DNA from: Bacillota bacterium
GTDB lineage: Bacteria > Bacillota > Clostridia > Lachnospirales > Lachnospiraceae
Assembly (NCBI GenBank): GCA_023457255.1
Contig: JAEWMB010000039.1
Location: 73,442-137,441, forward strand
Reading direction: 5' to 3'
DNA: 64,000 nucleotides
The notes beneath the pieces were generated by a model. The model worked only from the letters and a program-made list of their open reading frames with translations. It made no database searches and was not told the origin of the DNA. The translations under genes were made by a program, and so were the position numbers. Below, piece by piece: positions 9,206 through 18,039 of this stretch (position 1 is its first letter; each line of letters begins with the position of its first letter).

Positions 9206-9937
9206 ATGGCTGCTAAAGAAACACGTTTGGACGATACTGCTGAAATCTATAAGAAACGTGAAAAAATGACAGAACGTCAAAAATTGAGTGAGATGAATAC
9301 TTCCGAGAAGTGGGACTACTTCAAGCAATATTACTTTAAAAAGTTACTTGCCACCCTAATCATTGTCGGATTTATTAGCTATCTCTTATATGAAGTCCTA
9401 TCTCCAAAGCCTGACACTGTGCTTAGTGTTGCAATGGTTAATTATCCATTGGATACAGAAACATTGGCACAATTAGAGAATGACCTGAATGAGTTACTTG
9501 ATATTAATCCTGAGACTCAGAAAATCTTTTTTGACACAAGCTATGACTTAAATAACCACGATTATGCCTCCGCAGAAAAATTAACCACCTATGCTTTTGC
9601 AGGGGAACTTGATATCTTTATAGCTCCGGAGTCACAGTTTTTAAAATACGCTTTTTCAAACACACTGACACCTTTAACTGATGCCTTGCCAACGGATGTA
9701 TACAGTGCATTATCCGATCGATTATTTAGTTGTCGTACTCGTCTAAATGATGAAGAAGTACCTTCTGAGGCACAAGGTCCGGAAGGCGTATATGGAATTT
9801 ATGCAGAAGAGCTTCCAATGTTTAAGGCATATCAAGGATATATGCAAGACCCACCAGTCATTGGAATTATCGTAACCTCAAAAAATACCGAAAATGCTGT
9901 TGCTACAATTCGCTATCTCTTTGGACTTGATAAATAG
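9206..9937 (+). CDS. Single-pass membrane protein of unknown function
   Basis: This 243-residue protein has a ribosome site (GAAGG) upstream of the ATG. A charged N-terminal cytoplasmic stretch (about 1-45, with KKREKMTERQKLSEM) precedes one membrane helix (about 49-65, LLATLIIVGFISYLLYEVL); the remaining 175 residues are predicted outside. The outer domain contains LDIFIAPESQFLKYA and an ending IGIIVTSKN, which loosely recalls periplasmic-binding-protein folds, but no family motif is visible. It follows the larger anchored protein at 7103-8770 in the same direction, although a terminator separates them, so the two may be functionally rather than transcriptionally linked. I do not recognise a function. 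Confidence 0.78.
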   Translation: MAAKETRLDDTAEIYKKREKMTERQKLSEMNTSEKWDYFKQYYFKKLLATLIIVGFISYLLYEVLSPKPDTVLSVAMVNYPLDTETLAQLENDLNELLDINPETQKIFFDTSYDLNNHDYASAEKLTTYAFAGELDIFIAPESQFLKYAFSNTLTPLTDALPTDVYSALSDRLFSCRTRLNDEEVPSEAQGPEGVYGIYAEELPMFKAYQGYMQDPPVIGIIVTSKNTENAVATIRYLFGLDK

Positions 9938-9954
9938 CAATTTAGATCGTAATT

Positions 9955-10028
9955 AAAAAGGGGGTACCATCAAATCTCATTAAGAATGATGTAATATTCT
10001 TAACATTTTTGGTGGTACACCCTTTTTA
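9955..10028. terminator. Bidirectional terminator between convergent genes
   Basis: A long imperfect stem (AAAAAGGGGGTACCATCAAA with its near-complement ending at 10028) is bounded by A-run and T-run, with an inner TAAGAAT/ATTCTTA stem. It sits between the plus-strand gene ending at 9937 and the minus-strand asd ending at 10090, so it can stop transcription from both sides. Confidence 0.85.
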
Positions 10029-10089
10029 ATTTTAAAACCAAATAATCTTCCCTGTTAACAAATATACAGGTTAAGATTTAATGCATTGG

Positions 10090-11172
10090 TTATTTCGCTT
10101 CAATATATCCGAGCGCTTTTAGAAGCTCTGCATTTAATACAGCACCGCCTGCCGCTCCACGTACTGTATTATGAGATAACCCAACGAATTTATAATCATA
10201 CACCGTATCTTCTCTTAAACGACCCAAACAAATTCCCATGCCATTCTCATAATCGCGGTCAAATGCTGCTTGAGGGCGGTTATCCTCTTCAAAATACTTG
10301 ATGAACTGTTTTGGTGCACTTGGAAGACTTAATTCCTGCGGAAGTCCCTTATATTCTGTCCAAGCTTTCATAATCGCTTCCTTCTCAGGCTTTTTCTCAA
10401 AACTTACAAATACAGCCGCAGTATGACCATCTGTCACCGGAACACGGATACATTGTGTCGTAATTAATGGAGACTCTGCTTTTACTATCTGACCATCTGA
10501 AACTTTACCCCAGATGCGAAGTGGTTCCTGCTCACTCTTCTCTTCTTCTCCTCCAATGAAAGGAATCACATTATCTATCATTTCAGGCCAATCTGCGAAA
10601 TTCTTTCCCGCTCCAGAGATTGCCTGATAAGTTGTTGCAACAACTACCTTAGGTCCATATTCCTTTAAGGCATTTAAGGCAGGGGTATAGCTTTGAATGG
10701 AACAGTTCGGTTTTACGACTATAAATCCACGCTTTGTTCCAAGACGTTTTCTCTGACTGGCAATAACCTCAAAATGCTCTGGGTTAACTTCTGGAATAAC
10801 CATAGGAACATCAGGAGTCCAACGATGAGCACTATTGTTGGAAACTACAGGTGTTTCAGCCTTCGCATAAGCTTCTTCAATTGCCTTAATCTCATCCTTT
10901 GTCATATCAACGGCACTGAATACAAAATCAACTTCGGAAGCAACGGATTCCACTTCATTTACGTTTTTTACCATCAAGGATTTTACAGCTTCAGGCATTG
11001 GTTTTGCCATCTTCCAGCGGTTTCCTACTGCTTCTTCATATGTTTTTCCGGCACTTCTTGGACTTGCCGCTAAAGTCGTAACCTCAAACCAAGGATGATT
11101 CTCAAGTAATGAGATAAATCTCTGACCAACCATACCGGTAGCACCTAAAATTCCAACTCTTAACTTACTCAT
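10090..11172 (-). CDS. asd: Aspartate-semialdehyde dehydrogenase
   Basis: This enzyme reduces aspartyl phosphate to aspartate semialdehyde with NADPH, feeding lysine/diaminopimelate, threonine and methionine synthesis. The 360-residue length and sequence fit the archaeal/fungal-like Asd branch common in clostridia. The Rossmann motif GATGMVGQRF is at residues 10-19, the active-site Cys lies in KPNCSIQSY near residue 155, and CIRVPVTDGHTA carries the substrate-binding and catalytic-base region. It is apparently monocistronic, with a bidirectional terminator downstream and a 320-bp leader with a possible hairpin upstream (11267-11334). A regulatory leader would fit an amino-acid biosynthesis gene, but I do not recognise a known riboswitch. 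Confidence 0.96.
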   Translation of the reverse strand: MSKLRVGILGATGMVGQRFISLLENHPWFEVTTLAASPRSAGKTYEEAVGNRWKMAKPMPEAVKSLMVKNVNEVESVASEVDFVFSAVDMTKDEIKAIEEAYAKAETPVVSNNSAHRWTPDVPMVIPEVNPEHFEVIASQRKRLGTKRGFIVVKPNCSIQSYTPALNALKEYGPKVVVATTYQAISGAGKNFADWPEMIDNVIPFIGGEEEKSEQEPLRIWGKVSDGQIVKAESPLITTQCIRVPVTDGHTAAVFVSFEKKPEKEAIMKAWTEYKGLPQELSLPSAPKQFIKYFEEDNRPQAAFDRDYENGMGICLGRLREDTVYDYKFVGLSHNTVRGAAGGAVLNAELLKALGYIEAK

Positions 11173-11493
11173 AAACTGCCTCCTCTAATCCTATAATTAC
11201 TTTATGGTACCCACACACAACCATTTGCCCTAAAATCTATGAAGTTTGATATTTTTCTTATATAAACACGCAGGTCAATGCTTGCCTTCCGGCATATCTC
11301 CCTATCCCCTGAAAGGTCTGCGTGGACATTTTCGTAAGAATGTTTTTGTATGGCGTACATTTGTCTTTCTGTAATGTATGTTATAACATTATATGCAAAA
11401 AAGCAACTATTTTTTGCTCTTCTTATGGATTTTTGTGAATAATGCTAAAGAGTAATAGATATTCCCATCTGTGTTTGTTACTATTTTAATACC
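11173..11493 (-). promoter_or_regulatory. Leader region of asd with possible RNA structure
   Basis: The 321-bp gap upstream of asd holds no gene. CACGCAG (11267-11273) and CTGCGTG (11328-11334) can pair around an internal GCC/GGC hairpin, giving a branched element of about 68 nt in the presumed 5' leader. It does not match the lysine, SAM, T-box or c-di-GMP elements that I can recall, so the call is structural only. Confidence 0.35.
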
Positions 11494-11510
11494 TTGCCTA
11501 GTCACTGCAA

Positions 11511-11553
11511 AAACCACAAAGGAAATTGCAAATTAAAATTTCCTTTGTGGTTT
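11511..11553 (-). terminator. Terminator downstream of dus gene
   Basis: A perfect 17-bp stem (AAACCACAAAGGAAATT, 11511-11527 with 11537-11553) has T-rich flanks in the minus direction. It lies about 155 bp behind the dihydrouridine synthase stop codon. Confidence 0.7.
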
Positions 11554-11708
11554 GCATATACTTCATTATTCTACCGTAAAATCAATCTCCACTTAGCGAG
11601 ATTCCGCTCTAAACCAATCTCTGCAACTAATCGATACCCGCCAAGCTTTAGCCTGAGGCTTGAAAAAAACATTTTGTCCTTGCTTTATAAAATGCTCTTA
11701 TTCTTGTT

Positions 11709-12683
11709 TTAGTATCCAAGCATTTCTTCATACCTCTTCATAAGATTTACCAAATCTTCATAGGTCTCTAACTCATTTACTTGATTTCTCAATTTCGCTG
11801 ATTTTGGATATCCCATGGTGTACCAGGCAACATGCTTTCTCATCTCATGCATAGCGGTAAATTCCCCCTTAACCTCCATTGCCAGGCCGGCATGACGCAG
11901 TATCATTTCAATTACTTTAGGAACTTCCGGCTTTGCCAACAGCTCTCCTGTCTTTAGATAATGTTTTGCTTGTGAGAAAAACCATGGGTTCCCGCGAACA
12001 CCTCGTGCGATCATAACAGCATCACAACCAGTATAGGACATCATTCTCTTTACATCCTCCGGAGACTGCACATCTCCATTACCGATTACAGGTATGGAAA
12101 CTGCCTCTTTTACTGCTTTTATTATATCCCAATCCGCTTCGCCGCTGTAATATTGCTCCCTGGTCCTTCCATGTACTGCAATCGCAGCTCCGCCGCTTTG
12201 TTCAATTACCTTCGCAACTGTTACTGCATTTGCATTGTCTTTTGTAAAGCCTTTTCTTATTTTTACAGTCACAGGCTTCTTGACCGCCTTACTAATTGCA
12301 CTTACGATTTCACCTACTCTCTTAGGTTTTAACATAAGAGCTGATCCTTCTCCGTTATTCACTACTTTAGGAACCGGACATCCCATATTAATATCGAAAA
12401 AATCAAAATTACGAGACTCTATCTTTTTTGCCATTTCGCTCATAATATAGGGATCTTCTCCAAATAGCTGTAATGCAACAGGACGCTCTTTTTCTTCGAC
12501 CTCAAGGAGCACTTCTGTATTTTTATTATTATAATAAATGCCTTTGGCACTGACCATTTCCGTATAAATCAAATCCGCCCCTTGCTCTTTACATAAGAGG
12601 CGAAACGGCAGGTCTGTAACACCTGCCATTGGCCCTAATACCAAGCTACCGTTTATTTTTACATTTCCTATGGTAAAACTCAT
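11709..12683 (-). CDS. dusB: tRNA-dihydrouridine synthase (DusB type)
   Basis: This FMN enzyme reduces uridine to dihydrouridine in tRNA. The 324-residue protein shows the Dus TIM-barrel motifs: LGPMAGVTDLPFR at residues 16-28 (FMN binding), the catalytic Cys in NMGCPVPKVVNNGEGSALM near residue 100, VKIRKGF, AIAVHGRTREQYYSG and PVIGNGDV, then GCDAVMIARGVRGNPW for phosphate binding, and a C-terminal helical domain. It is transcribed after coaX, 143 bp apart, a pairing often seen in clostridia. DusB is the usual assignment for this Firmicute branch; position specificity cannot be proven by reading. Confidence 0.93.
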   Translation of the reverse strand: MSFTIGNVKINGSLVLGPMAGVTDLPFRLLCKEQGADLIYTEMVSAKGIYYNNKNTEVLLEVEEKERPVALQLFGEDPYIMSEMAKKIESRNFDFFDINMGCPVPKVVNNGEGSALMLKPKRVGEIVSAISKAVKKPVTVKIRKGFTKDNANAVTVAKVIEQSGGAAIAVHGRTREQYYSGEADWDIIKAVKEAVSIPVIGNGDVQSPEDVKRMMSYTGCDAVMIARGVRGNPWFFSQAKHYLKTGELLAKPEVPKVIEMILRHAGLAMEVKGEFTAMHEMRKHVAWYTMGYPKSAKLRNQVNELETYEDLVNLMKRYEEMLGY

Positions 12684-12826
12684 TTTTTCCTCTTTCTAAT
12701 CTGGTAAATAATCTTCCTCAGAACATAAGCAACTATTTATTATCTAACTCAAAGTACCAAAGAAACCCGCCTTTACTTGCACGTTCTGGCGTTATCCCTT
12801 ATTTTGAACGCGTTAAATATTTCTTC

Positions 12827-13594
12827 CTAGCTATTTTTCAGGTAAATATATCTCAATCCTTTTAAGGTCAGATTGGGGTCGTAGATATCTATCATATCTG
12901 TAGCATCAGCAATAATTTTACCGAGTCCTCCGGTCGCAACAACTTTCAGCTCCCCTAACTTAGACTCCTCTTTTACTTTCTTAATAATATATTCAGTCGC
13001 ACCGATCGCACCATAGATAAGGCCGGCTTGCATACTGCTCACGGTATCTTTTGCTAAGATAGAGTCCGGCTTTAGAATCTCTATTTCAGGAAGCTTCGCC
13101 GTATCACTCCATAAGGCATTGGCACTAATCCGGATTCCCGGGCTTGTAACGCCAGCCGTGAACTTGCCGTCTTTGGTCACCAAATCATAAGTGGTTGCTG
13201 TCCCAAAATCAATCACAAAGACTGGTCCGCCATATTCCTCGTATGCGGCAACAAGGTCTACTATTCTGTCCGCTCCTACTTCTTTCGCATTTGCGGTTAG
13301 TACTTTAATTCCTGTTTTTGTACCAGCTCCAACAATTAACGGAGTTACACCAAGGTATTTAATAATAGCACTTGTTAACGAATACATAATAGCCGGAACA
13401 ACAGAAGCTATGATGACCGAATTAATACAAGTTCTATCAATTTCTTTCACATGCAATAAATCACAAAATAAAAGGCCGAACTCATCCGATGTGCGTGGTA
13501 TTTTAGTTGTTATCCGGTAAGTCCCTACAATCTTTTCCTTATCAAATACTCCTAAGGTTATATTGGTGTTTCCAACATCGATTACGAGTAGCAT
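12827..13594 (-). CDS. coaX: Type III pantothenate kinase
   Basis: This enzyme phosphorylates pantothenate in the first step of coenzyme A synthesis. The 255-residue protein starts with LLVIDVGNTNITLGVF, the phosphate-1 motif of the ASKHA kinase fold, and carries GADRIVDLVAAYEEYGGPVFVIDFGTATTYD, whose Asp residues bind metal and act as base, and VATGGLGKIIADAT for the adenosine site. It lacks the features of type I CoaA, and is insensitive to CoA feedback by family. It lies between the DUF6145-like gene and dusB. CoA made here is also the source of phosphopantetheine for the carrier proteins encoded at 36-45 kb. Confidence 0.96.
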   Translation of the reverse strand: MLLVIDVGNTNITLGVFDKEKIVGTYRITTKIPRTSDEFGLLFCDLLHVKEIDRTCINSVIIASVVPAIMYSLTSAIIKYLGVTPLIVGAGTKTGIKVLTANAKEVGADRIVDLVAAYEEYGGPVFVIDFGTATTYDLVTKDGKFTAGVTSPGIRISANALWSDTAKLPEIEILKPDSILAKDTVSSMQAGLIYGAIGATEYIIKKVKEESKLGELKVVATGGLGKIIADATDMIDIYDPNLTLKGLRYIYLKNS

Positions 13595-13703
13595 GTAGTA
13601 ATCCTCCCTTCGTTAATTTCATCCTATTTTACATTGACTAGTCAGACAGCCTTGAAACTCTATTCGAATCTATTTCTTTACTATTTATTATAAACCTTAT
13701 AAA

Positions 13704-14027
13704 TTATAGCTCCTCATGTAAAAAGAAGACTTTATAAAACATCTCAAGTGATTCTAATAATTCTCTCCTTGAGCGCTGGAGTTCTTTAATCTTTAATACA
13801 CTGCCAATCTCATCAAACAGATAATCCCCTTCATCATTGGTTACCTGAAATATTAATGTTCCATCTTCTTCAAACTCTAAAGTCAGAATACCGCCAACAT
13901 CCTCTGTATATAATACACACATAATTTTAAGTTCATCTTTAATCTGCTGGGGAAGTCCTGCAAAATTGTCGTCTAAATAGTACTTCTTATCATAAGAATT
14001 ACTGCCGCATAAGATGACATTTTCCAT
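13704..14027 (-). CDS. DUF6145-like conserved protein
   Basis: This small acidic protein of 107 residues has no signal peptide or membrane segment. The block LPQQIKDELKIMCVLYTED followed by VGGILTLEFEEDGTL resembles a Lachnospiraceae family filed as DUF6145, from memory. An EIGSVLKIKELQRSRRELLESLEMFYK helix closes the protein. It sits 109 bp upstream of coaX on the same strand. No function is known to me; the short alternating strands suggest a compact alpha/beta domain. Confidence 0.75.
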   Translation of the reverse strand: MENVILCGSNSYDKKYYLDDNFAGLPQQIKDELKIMCVLYTEDVGGILTLEFEEDGTLIFQVTNDEGDYLFDEIGSVLKIKELQRSRRELLESLEMFYKVFFLHEEL

Positions 14028-14089
14028 TGCTGTACCTACCTTTCTATCATTGCTTAAGCAAATCGATATATCAATTGTTTACCAAAAAC

Positions 14090-14138
14090 CAGGGCTGTTG
14101 AATAACACGCTTGGAATCTGTGTTATTCAACAGCCCTG
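14090..14138 (-). terminator. Terminator after the LiaF-like gene
   Basis: A perfect 19-bp stem (CAGGGCTGTTGAATAACAC, 14090-14108, with 14120-14138) around an 11-nt loop is followed on the minus strand by GGTTTTTGG. It lies 24 bp behind the LiaF-like stop codon, which fits an intrinsic terminator. Confidence 0.85.
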
Positions 14139-14161
14139 TATCATTTCAGCGTTATCATGTA

Positions 14162-15025
14162 TTATTTTACATCGATACCGCCTAAAACACAAGTTGCATT
14201 CAAATAGATCGTAATAGTTTGTTCATTCGCTCCTAATGGTGTAATGGTCTTATTGTCTACACCACCAAGAATTGGATTACAATTTACTACGACTCTAACA
14301 TAACTTGGAACATAGATATCAATTCCTCCAAGAATCGTTTTACATTCAATCACGACGTTCTCTCTGATAATAGCATTTCTTAAGTCAAGTTCTATGCCTC
14401 CTAATAAAGCAGATAACATAGCTCCCTGGAATACTTCATTATCAAACCGTAAATCCCTTCCGCTTAAGATCGCGGAGCATGCGAATTGTCCGTTTTGCCT
14501 GGCACTCTGGTAGGCATTTTGATACCCACTGTTTGTATCTCTTGATTCATCAGCATTCTGAGCGAATCCATTATTACCGGAGGTCTGCCCACTATTCCCT
14601 GTACCATCAAAATTCTGTTCATAAGTATAGGTTCTATCGTAGGTCTGATCAGTACTGCCGCTGCCTTGATAAGTCTTATAGCTCTGACTGGAATAGTCCT
14701 TAGTTTTATGCTTCTTTGGCAAAATCATATTTAACCCTACAAATACTAAAATTGCCGCCAAACACAATGGTCCAAACATTCTCCAGGTAATAAAGTCTTG
14801 TGCGGACAACAGCATAAAGATACCAATTGCCAGACCAATCATATAAGCAGTTTTATCACCGCCATGATTAAATAAACCAATAAAACATGGTATAATTAAG
14901 AATAAAGTCCACCATCCATCAAAAAAGATATCAAAAGTAAAAATATTAAGTGCTCTTCCTGCTAATAATACTCCAAATAATACGAGTAATCCACCCCAGA
15001 TATAACTGGATTGATTCTTTTTCAT
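14162..15025 (-). CDS. LiaF-like membrane protein with C-terminal toastrack-type domain
   Basis: This 287-residue protein has four closely packed N-terminal helices (about residues 8-28, 33-50, 58-78 and 84-101), as in LiaI/LiaF transmembrane regions. A Gly/Ser/Tyr/Asn/Gln-rich linker follows (about 105-170), then a C-terminal beta domain with four repeats of the hydrophobic-Leu-Gly-Gly-Ile/Val pattern: ALLGGIELDLRNA, TILGGIDIYVP, PILGGVDNKT and CVLGGIDVK. Such repeats match the LiaF C-terminal domain of cell-envelope stress proteins. No histidine kinase or response regulator lies beside it, so a direct Lia signalling role is not shown. A terminator follows immediately. The family is fairly sure; the stimulus is unknown. 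Confidence 0.85.
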   Translation of the reverse strand: MKKNQSSYIWGGLLVLFGVLLAGRALNIFTFDIFFDGWWTLFLIIPCFIGLFNHGGDKTAYMIGLAIGIFMLLSAQDFITWRMFGPLCLAAILVFVGLNMILPKKHKTKDYSSQSYKTYQGSGSTDQTYDRTYTYEQNFDGTGNSGQTSGNNGFAQNADESRDTNSGYQNAYQSARQNGQFACSAILSGRDLRFDNEVFQGAMLSALLGGIELDLRNAIIRENVVIECKTILGGIDIYVPSYVRVVVNCNPILGGVDNKTITPLGANEQTITIYLNATCVLGGIDVK

Positions 15026-15082
15026 AAACCAACTCTCCTTTCATTTCATATTAACTCCCATCCGCGTACTTTAGCACACAGA

Positions 15083-15124
15083 TATTAGGAGGTTGAAAAA
15101 TAGCCTTTTATTTTCAACCTAATA
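15083..15124. repeat. Inverted repeat in the gap upstream of the LiaF-like gene
   Basis: TATTAG...GTTGAAAA pairs with TTTTCAACCTAATA over about 14 bp with a 3-nt bulge. It is the only structure seen in the 328-bp gap 15026-15353, which otherwise holds no gene. It may end argF transcription weakly; there is no U-run. Confidence 0.45.
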
Positions 15125-15353
15125 CCCTTGCATACCACACCATCTTATCGATTCGATTTGGTACGGACACTTTTTCTCTTCCACGTAGTGCATATGCACT
15201 TTATTTGCGAGGCAATAGCGGCAAGTCTTTCTCGTGCCCTATCGCTTTGTATGTATCTATCATACCTTCTTAGGGAGAGAATATCAAATTAATATTTCAT
15301 TAGAGTTAGTCTATGAAAAACTAATATTTTTAATATATTAATTTCAGGTTTTA

Positions 15354-16289
15354 CTAATTTCCAAGAGTAGCTACCATGACTGCCTTGATTGTATGCATAC
15401 GGTTTTCCGACTCATCAAATACAACGTCTGCAAATTTTTCAAATACTTCTTCGGTAACCTCATTTCCCTTCACTGCAGGAAGACAGTGCAGGAAAATCGT
15501 GCTATTCTTCCCTGATTTTTTCATTAATTCGATGTTAACCTGATATGGTTTTAATAAAGCAATACGTTCTACAGCCTTGTCTTCCTCTCCCATCGAGCAC
15601 CATACATCGGTATAAATTGCATCTGCCCCTGAAACAGCTTCCAGATCCTCTGTGATTGTAATCTGACTGCCTGAGTCTTTTGCATAATTAAGACATAAGG
15701 ATACTAGTTCTTCTTTTGGCCACAGACTCTTCGGTGCCAGGATTGTAAAGTGAATTCCCATCTTACTGGAACCAATCATTAAACTATTTGCCATATTATT
15801 TCGTCCATCACCGGCAAACACTAGTTTAAGTCCTTTTAAAGTATGAAACTGCTCTTTTAAAGTTAAGAAATCTGCTAAAATCTGAGTAGGATGGTATTCA
15901 TCCGTCAATCCATTCCAAACCGGAACTTTACTATATTCCGCTAATTTTTCTAAGGTTTCTTGAGAGAATCCGCGAAACTCTATCCCATCAAACATACGTC
16001 CCAATACCCTTGCGGTATCCTCCACACTCTCCTTATGGCCAAGCTGGATATCGTCTTTGCCAAGATACTCCGGATGACCGCCTTCATCAATACATCCAAT
16101 CGTAAATGCACATCTGGTACGAGTCGATGGCTTCTCAAAAATTAAAGCTATGTTTTTCCCTTTTAAACTATCGCCAGTGATGCCTTGCTTCTTCTTTTCC
16201 TTTAATTCTGCTGCCAGATCTAATAAATACATAATCTCCTCTGGTGTAAAGTCCTTTAATGTAAGAAAAGAGCGTCCTTTTAAATTCAT
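15354..16289 (-). CDS. argF: Ornithine carbamoyltransferase
   Basis: This enzyme joins carbamoyl phosphate and ornithine to citrulline in arginine synthesis. The 311-residue protein has the carbamoyl-phosphate motif STRTR at residues 55-59, HPTQILADF in the middle, DVWCSMGEE for ornithine, and the HCLPA motif near the C-terminus, which distinguishes it from aspartate transcarbamoylase. No other arginine gene is adjacent, so this copy stands alone. A palindromic ARG-box-like site lies upstream at 16335-16348. A catabolic (arcB) role is possible by sequence family, but there is no arcA or arcC beside it, so the biosynthetic name is preferred. Confidence 0.94.
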   Translation of the reverse strand: MNLKGRSFLTLKDFTPEEIMYLLDLAAELKEKKKQGITGDSLKGKNIALIFEKPSTRTRCAFTIGCIDEGGHPEYLGKDDIQLGHKESVEDTARVLGRMFDGIEFRGFSQETLEKLAEYSKVPVWNGLTDEYHPTQILADFLTLKEQFHTLKGLKLVFAGDGRNNMANSLMIGSSKMGIHFTILAPKSLWPKEELVSLCLNYAKDSGSQITITEDLEAVSGADAIYTDVWCSMGEEDKAVERIALLKPYQVNIELMKKSGKNSTIFLHCLPAVKGNEVTEEVFEKFADVVFDESENRMHTIKAVMVATLGN

Positions 16290-16334
16290 ATTCCCTCCAA
16301 TTCTACCCTAACGACAAAAAGTATCGAAATGAGT

Positions 16335-16348
16335 TGTATAATTATACG
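16335..16348. promoter_or_regulatory. Possible ArgR/AhrC operator upstream of argF
   Basis: TGTATAATTATACG contains the perfect palindrome GTATAATTATAC (16336-16347) and matches 11 of 14 positions of the ARG-box core TGAATWWWWATTCA. It lies 46 bp before the argF start and also provides a -10-like TATAAT. AT-richness makes chance similarity possible. Confidence 0.4.
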
Positions 16349-16448
16349 TTACGATTGCCTTTTTATACATTATACGTGATAGAAAAGAAAAGTCAAGGAA
16401 TAAATTTAATAGTTACTACTTTTTTCTAATCATTATTCTACACTCATA

Positions 16449-17645
16449 TTATCCATGTATTGTAATAAACCCAAGCGCAAGTTGTACAAATGACGGTATT
16501 TCCTTTGAATCATGATTTTTCTTTCGAAGCTCATATTTTGTTCTTATCTTTTCCACCAATTCCTGTTCTGTATAAATATAATACTTTTGAACATGCATAT
16601 ACTTTGCACAGAGTTCCAAAAGAGCAAGATATAGGTCAAAATAGCTCCAATCCCTTGCCAATTTAAGTTCTTCTGCAACCAGCGGAAGGATTACTTCTAA
16701 CATACCTCTGGTATAAAGGGATTCTTTGGAGTAGTCTAGTTTATAGTATTCATGATACGCCATCATTACGTTTGGATGACATTCTAAGAAGAGTTCTAAA
16801 CATTCCCTTTCTTTTAGGTTTGAATCTACATAATATATCTTACCCTTTAAGGCTTTGAACACTCTCATTGCATCATAATATCCAATGATAATATTTCTTT
16901 GTGCCTTTTTTCCATCAAATTCTAAAATACTTCCTAGCTCCACCCTTGGAGCAATGGTTATTACACGGACATCCTCCGGAACCTTTACGCGTTTTTCAAT
17001 ACCAAGCCCATAGATTCGAACAACAATAATATCTTTATAGCCATTCTTAATTAAGGTATCGATTGGTACATTATTCATAACTCCACCATCTACATAGCTA
17101 AGACCATGAAGCTTCTCATTCTTAAATGCCGGAAAATACGCACTTGCTAAGAGATAGTCTTTTAATTTCTCCGGTTCTGCTTCCTTCGCACAGATTTCTA
17201 GCTGCTTCATATCGCTGATACAAAAAGTGCCTAAATAAAATTCAATGTTGGAATTACGGATTTTCTCCTCTTCAACAACCTCTTCTATCATGTTTTTTAA
17301 CGGGTTAATCTTAAATCCCCTGGAAGCAAGTATCTTCATCCCTGTCTTAGTTAAGTCCGCCAATTTAAGCTGCTTTAACTCACGTTTCATCAGATGTTCC
17401 ATCTGTTCATTATCAACTTCCATAATTTTGTCATAAGTGATACTCTCCCATAGCCTGACAGCCTTATCAACATCTCCCATGCAGATGAGGGCTCCATTTA
17501 ACGCACCTACGGATACTCCACTGATTCCCTTAATTTTGATACCAAGCTCCTTCATCGCTTTCCAAACTCCAATTTGGTATGCTCCTTTGGCACCTCCACC
17601 CTCCAGTACGATTCCATATTCTTTTGAAAAATCGAATCCTTCCAT
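16449..17645 (-). CDS. Patatin-like phospholipase family protein
   Basis: This is a predicted lipid acyl hydrolase with a Ser-Asp dyad. The oxyanion loop GGGAKGAYQIGVWKA is near residue 17, the nucleophile motif GVSVG (Gly-X-Ser-X-Gly) near residue 43, and the catalytic Asp in VDGGVMNNVP near residue 190, all in the right order. The C-terminal 170 residues form a helical extension beyond the usual domain. The start at 17645 is chosen because AAAGGA precedes it by 8 nt; an ATG 24 bp upstream lacks a site. At 398 residues it is longer than a minimal patatin domain. No signal peptide is present, so the substrate is probably intracellular lipid. Activity is inferred from intact motifs. Confidence 0.9.
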   Translation of the reverse strand: MEGFDFSKEYGIVLEGGGAKGAYQIGVWKAMKELGIKIKGISGVSVGALNGALICMGDVDKAVRLWESITYDKIMEVDNEQMEHLMKRELKQLKLADLTKTGMKILASRGFKINPLKNMIEEVVEEEKIRNSNIEFYLGTFCISDMKQLEICAKEAEPEKLKDYLLASAYFPAFKNEKLHGLSYVDGGVMNNVPIDTLIKNGYKDIIVVRIYGLGIEKRVKVPEDVRVITIAPRVELGSILEFDGKKAQRNIIIGYYDAMRVFKALKGKIYYVDSNLKERECLELFLECHPNVMMAYHEYYKLDYSKESLYTRGMLEVILPLVAEELKLARDWSYFDLYLALLELCAKYMHVQKYYIYTEQELVEKIRTKYELRKKNHDSKEIPSFVQLALGFITIHG

Positions 17646-17951
17646 CTGCAAAATCCTTTCTAGTAACATCGCTTCAGCGTTTATTAATCCGTTTCAACTT
17701 TGTTTCACATGTAATAGTTTATTATACAATATTTAATCACTTTTGTATATTCCTATCCTTCCAGAAACCTCCAGTTCATCTTCTTCGATAGCTCATATAT
17801 CGTAATACCTTCACGCATAGAACTGGTGCATATCCTATCAAGGCAAAGAAGTAAGATTCTGCTTACCATAGATAACTGTATTGTGTTACTTTGGAATAAA
17901 GCACTCCGGCAGAAGATTTTATTCATAAGATATTGCAACATAATTTCCTAA

Positions 17952-17992
17952 AAGTAATAAGGAGGCTGTTAGAAACAGCCTCCTTATTACTT
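17952..17992. terminator. Bidirectional terminator after pgi
   Basis: A perfect 18-bp stem (AAGTAATAAGGAGGCTGT, 17952-17969 with 17975-17992) with a 5-nt loop has A-rich and T-rich flanks on either side. It lies 47 bp behind the pgi stop on the minus strand. Confidence 0.88.
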
Positions 17993-18039
17993 TTTATCTT
18001 CTAATTTTTCAACTTAGATATTTAGACAGCATTAATTTC

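Noticed and set aside
11173..11493. Lysine riboswitch or T-box upstream of asd
   Set aside because: The conserved lysine-box bases and the T-box sequence were not found; only a generic hairpin remains.
17753..17941. 62-codon minus-strand frame after the pgi terminator
   Set aside because: Only a poor, closely spaced AGGAA precedes it and no family pattern is seen; possibly a remnant but not supportable as a gene.
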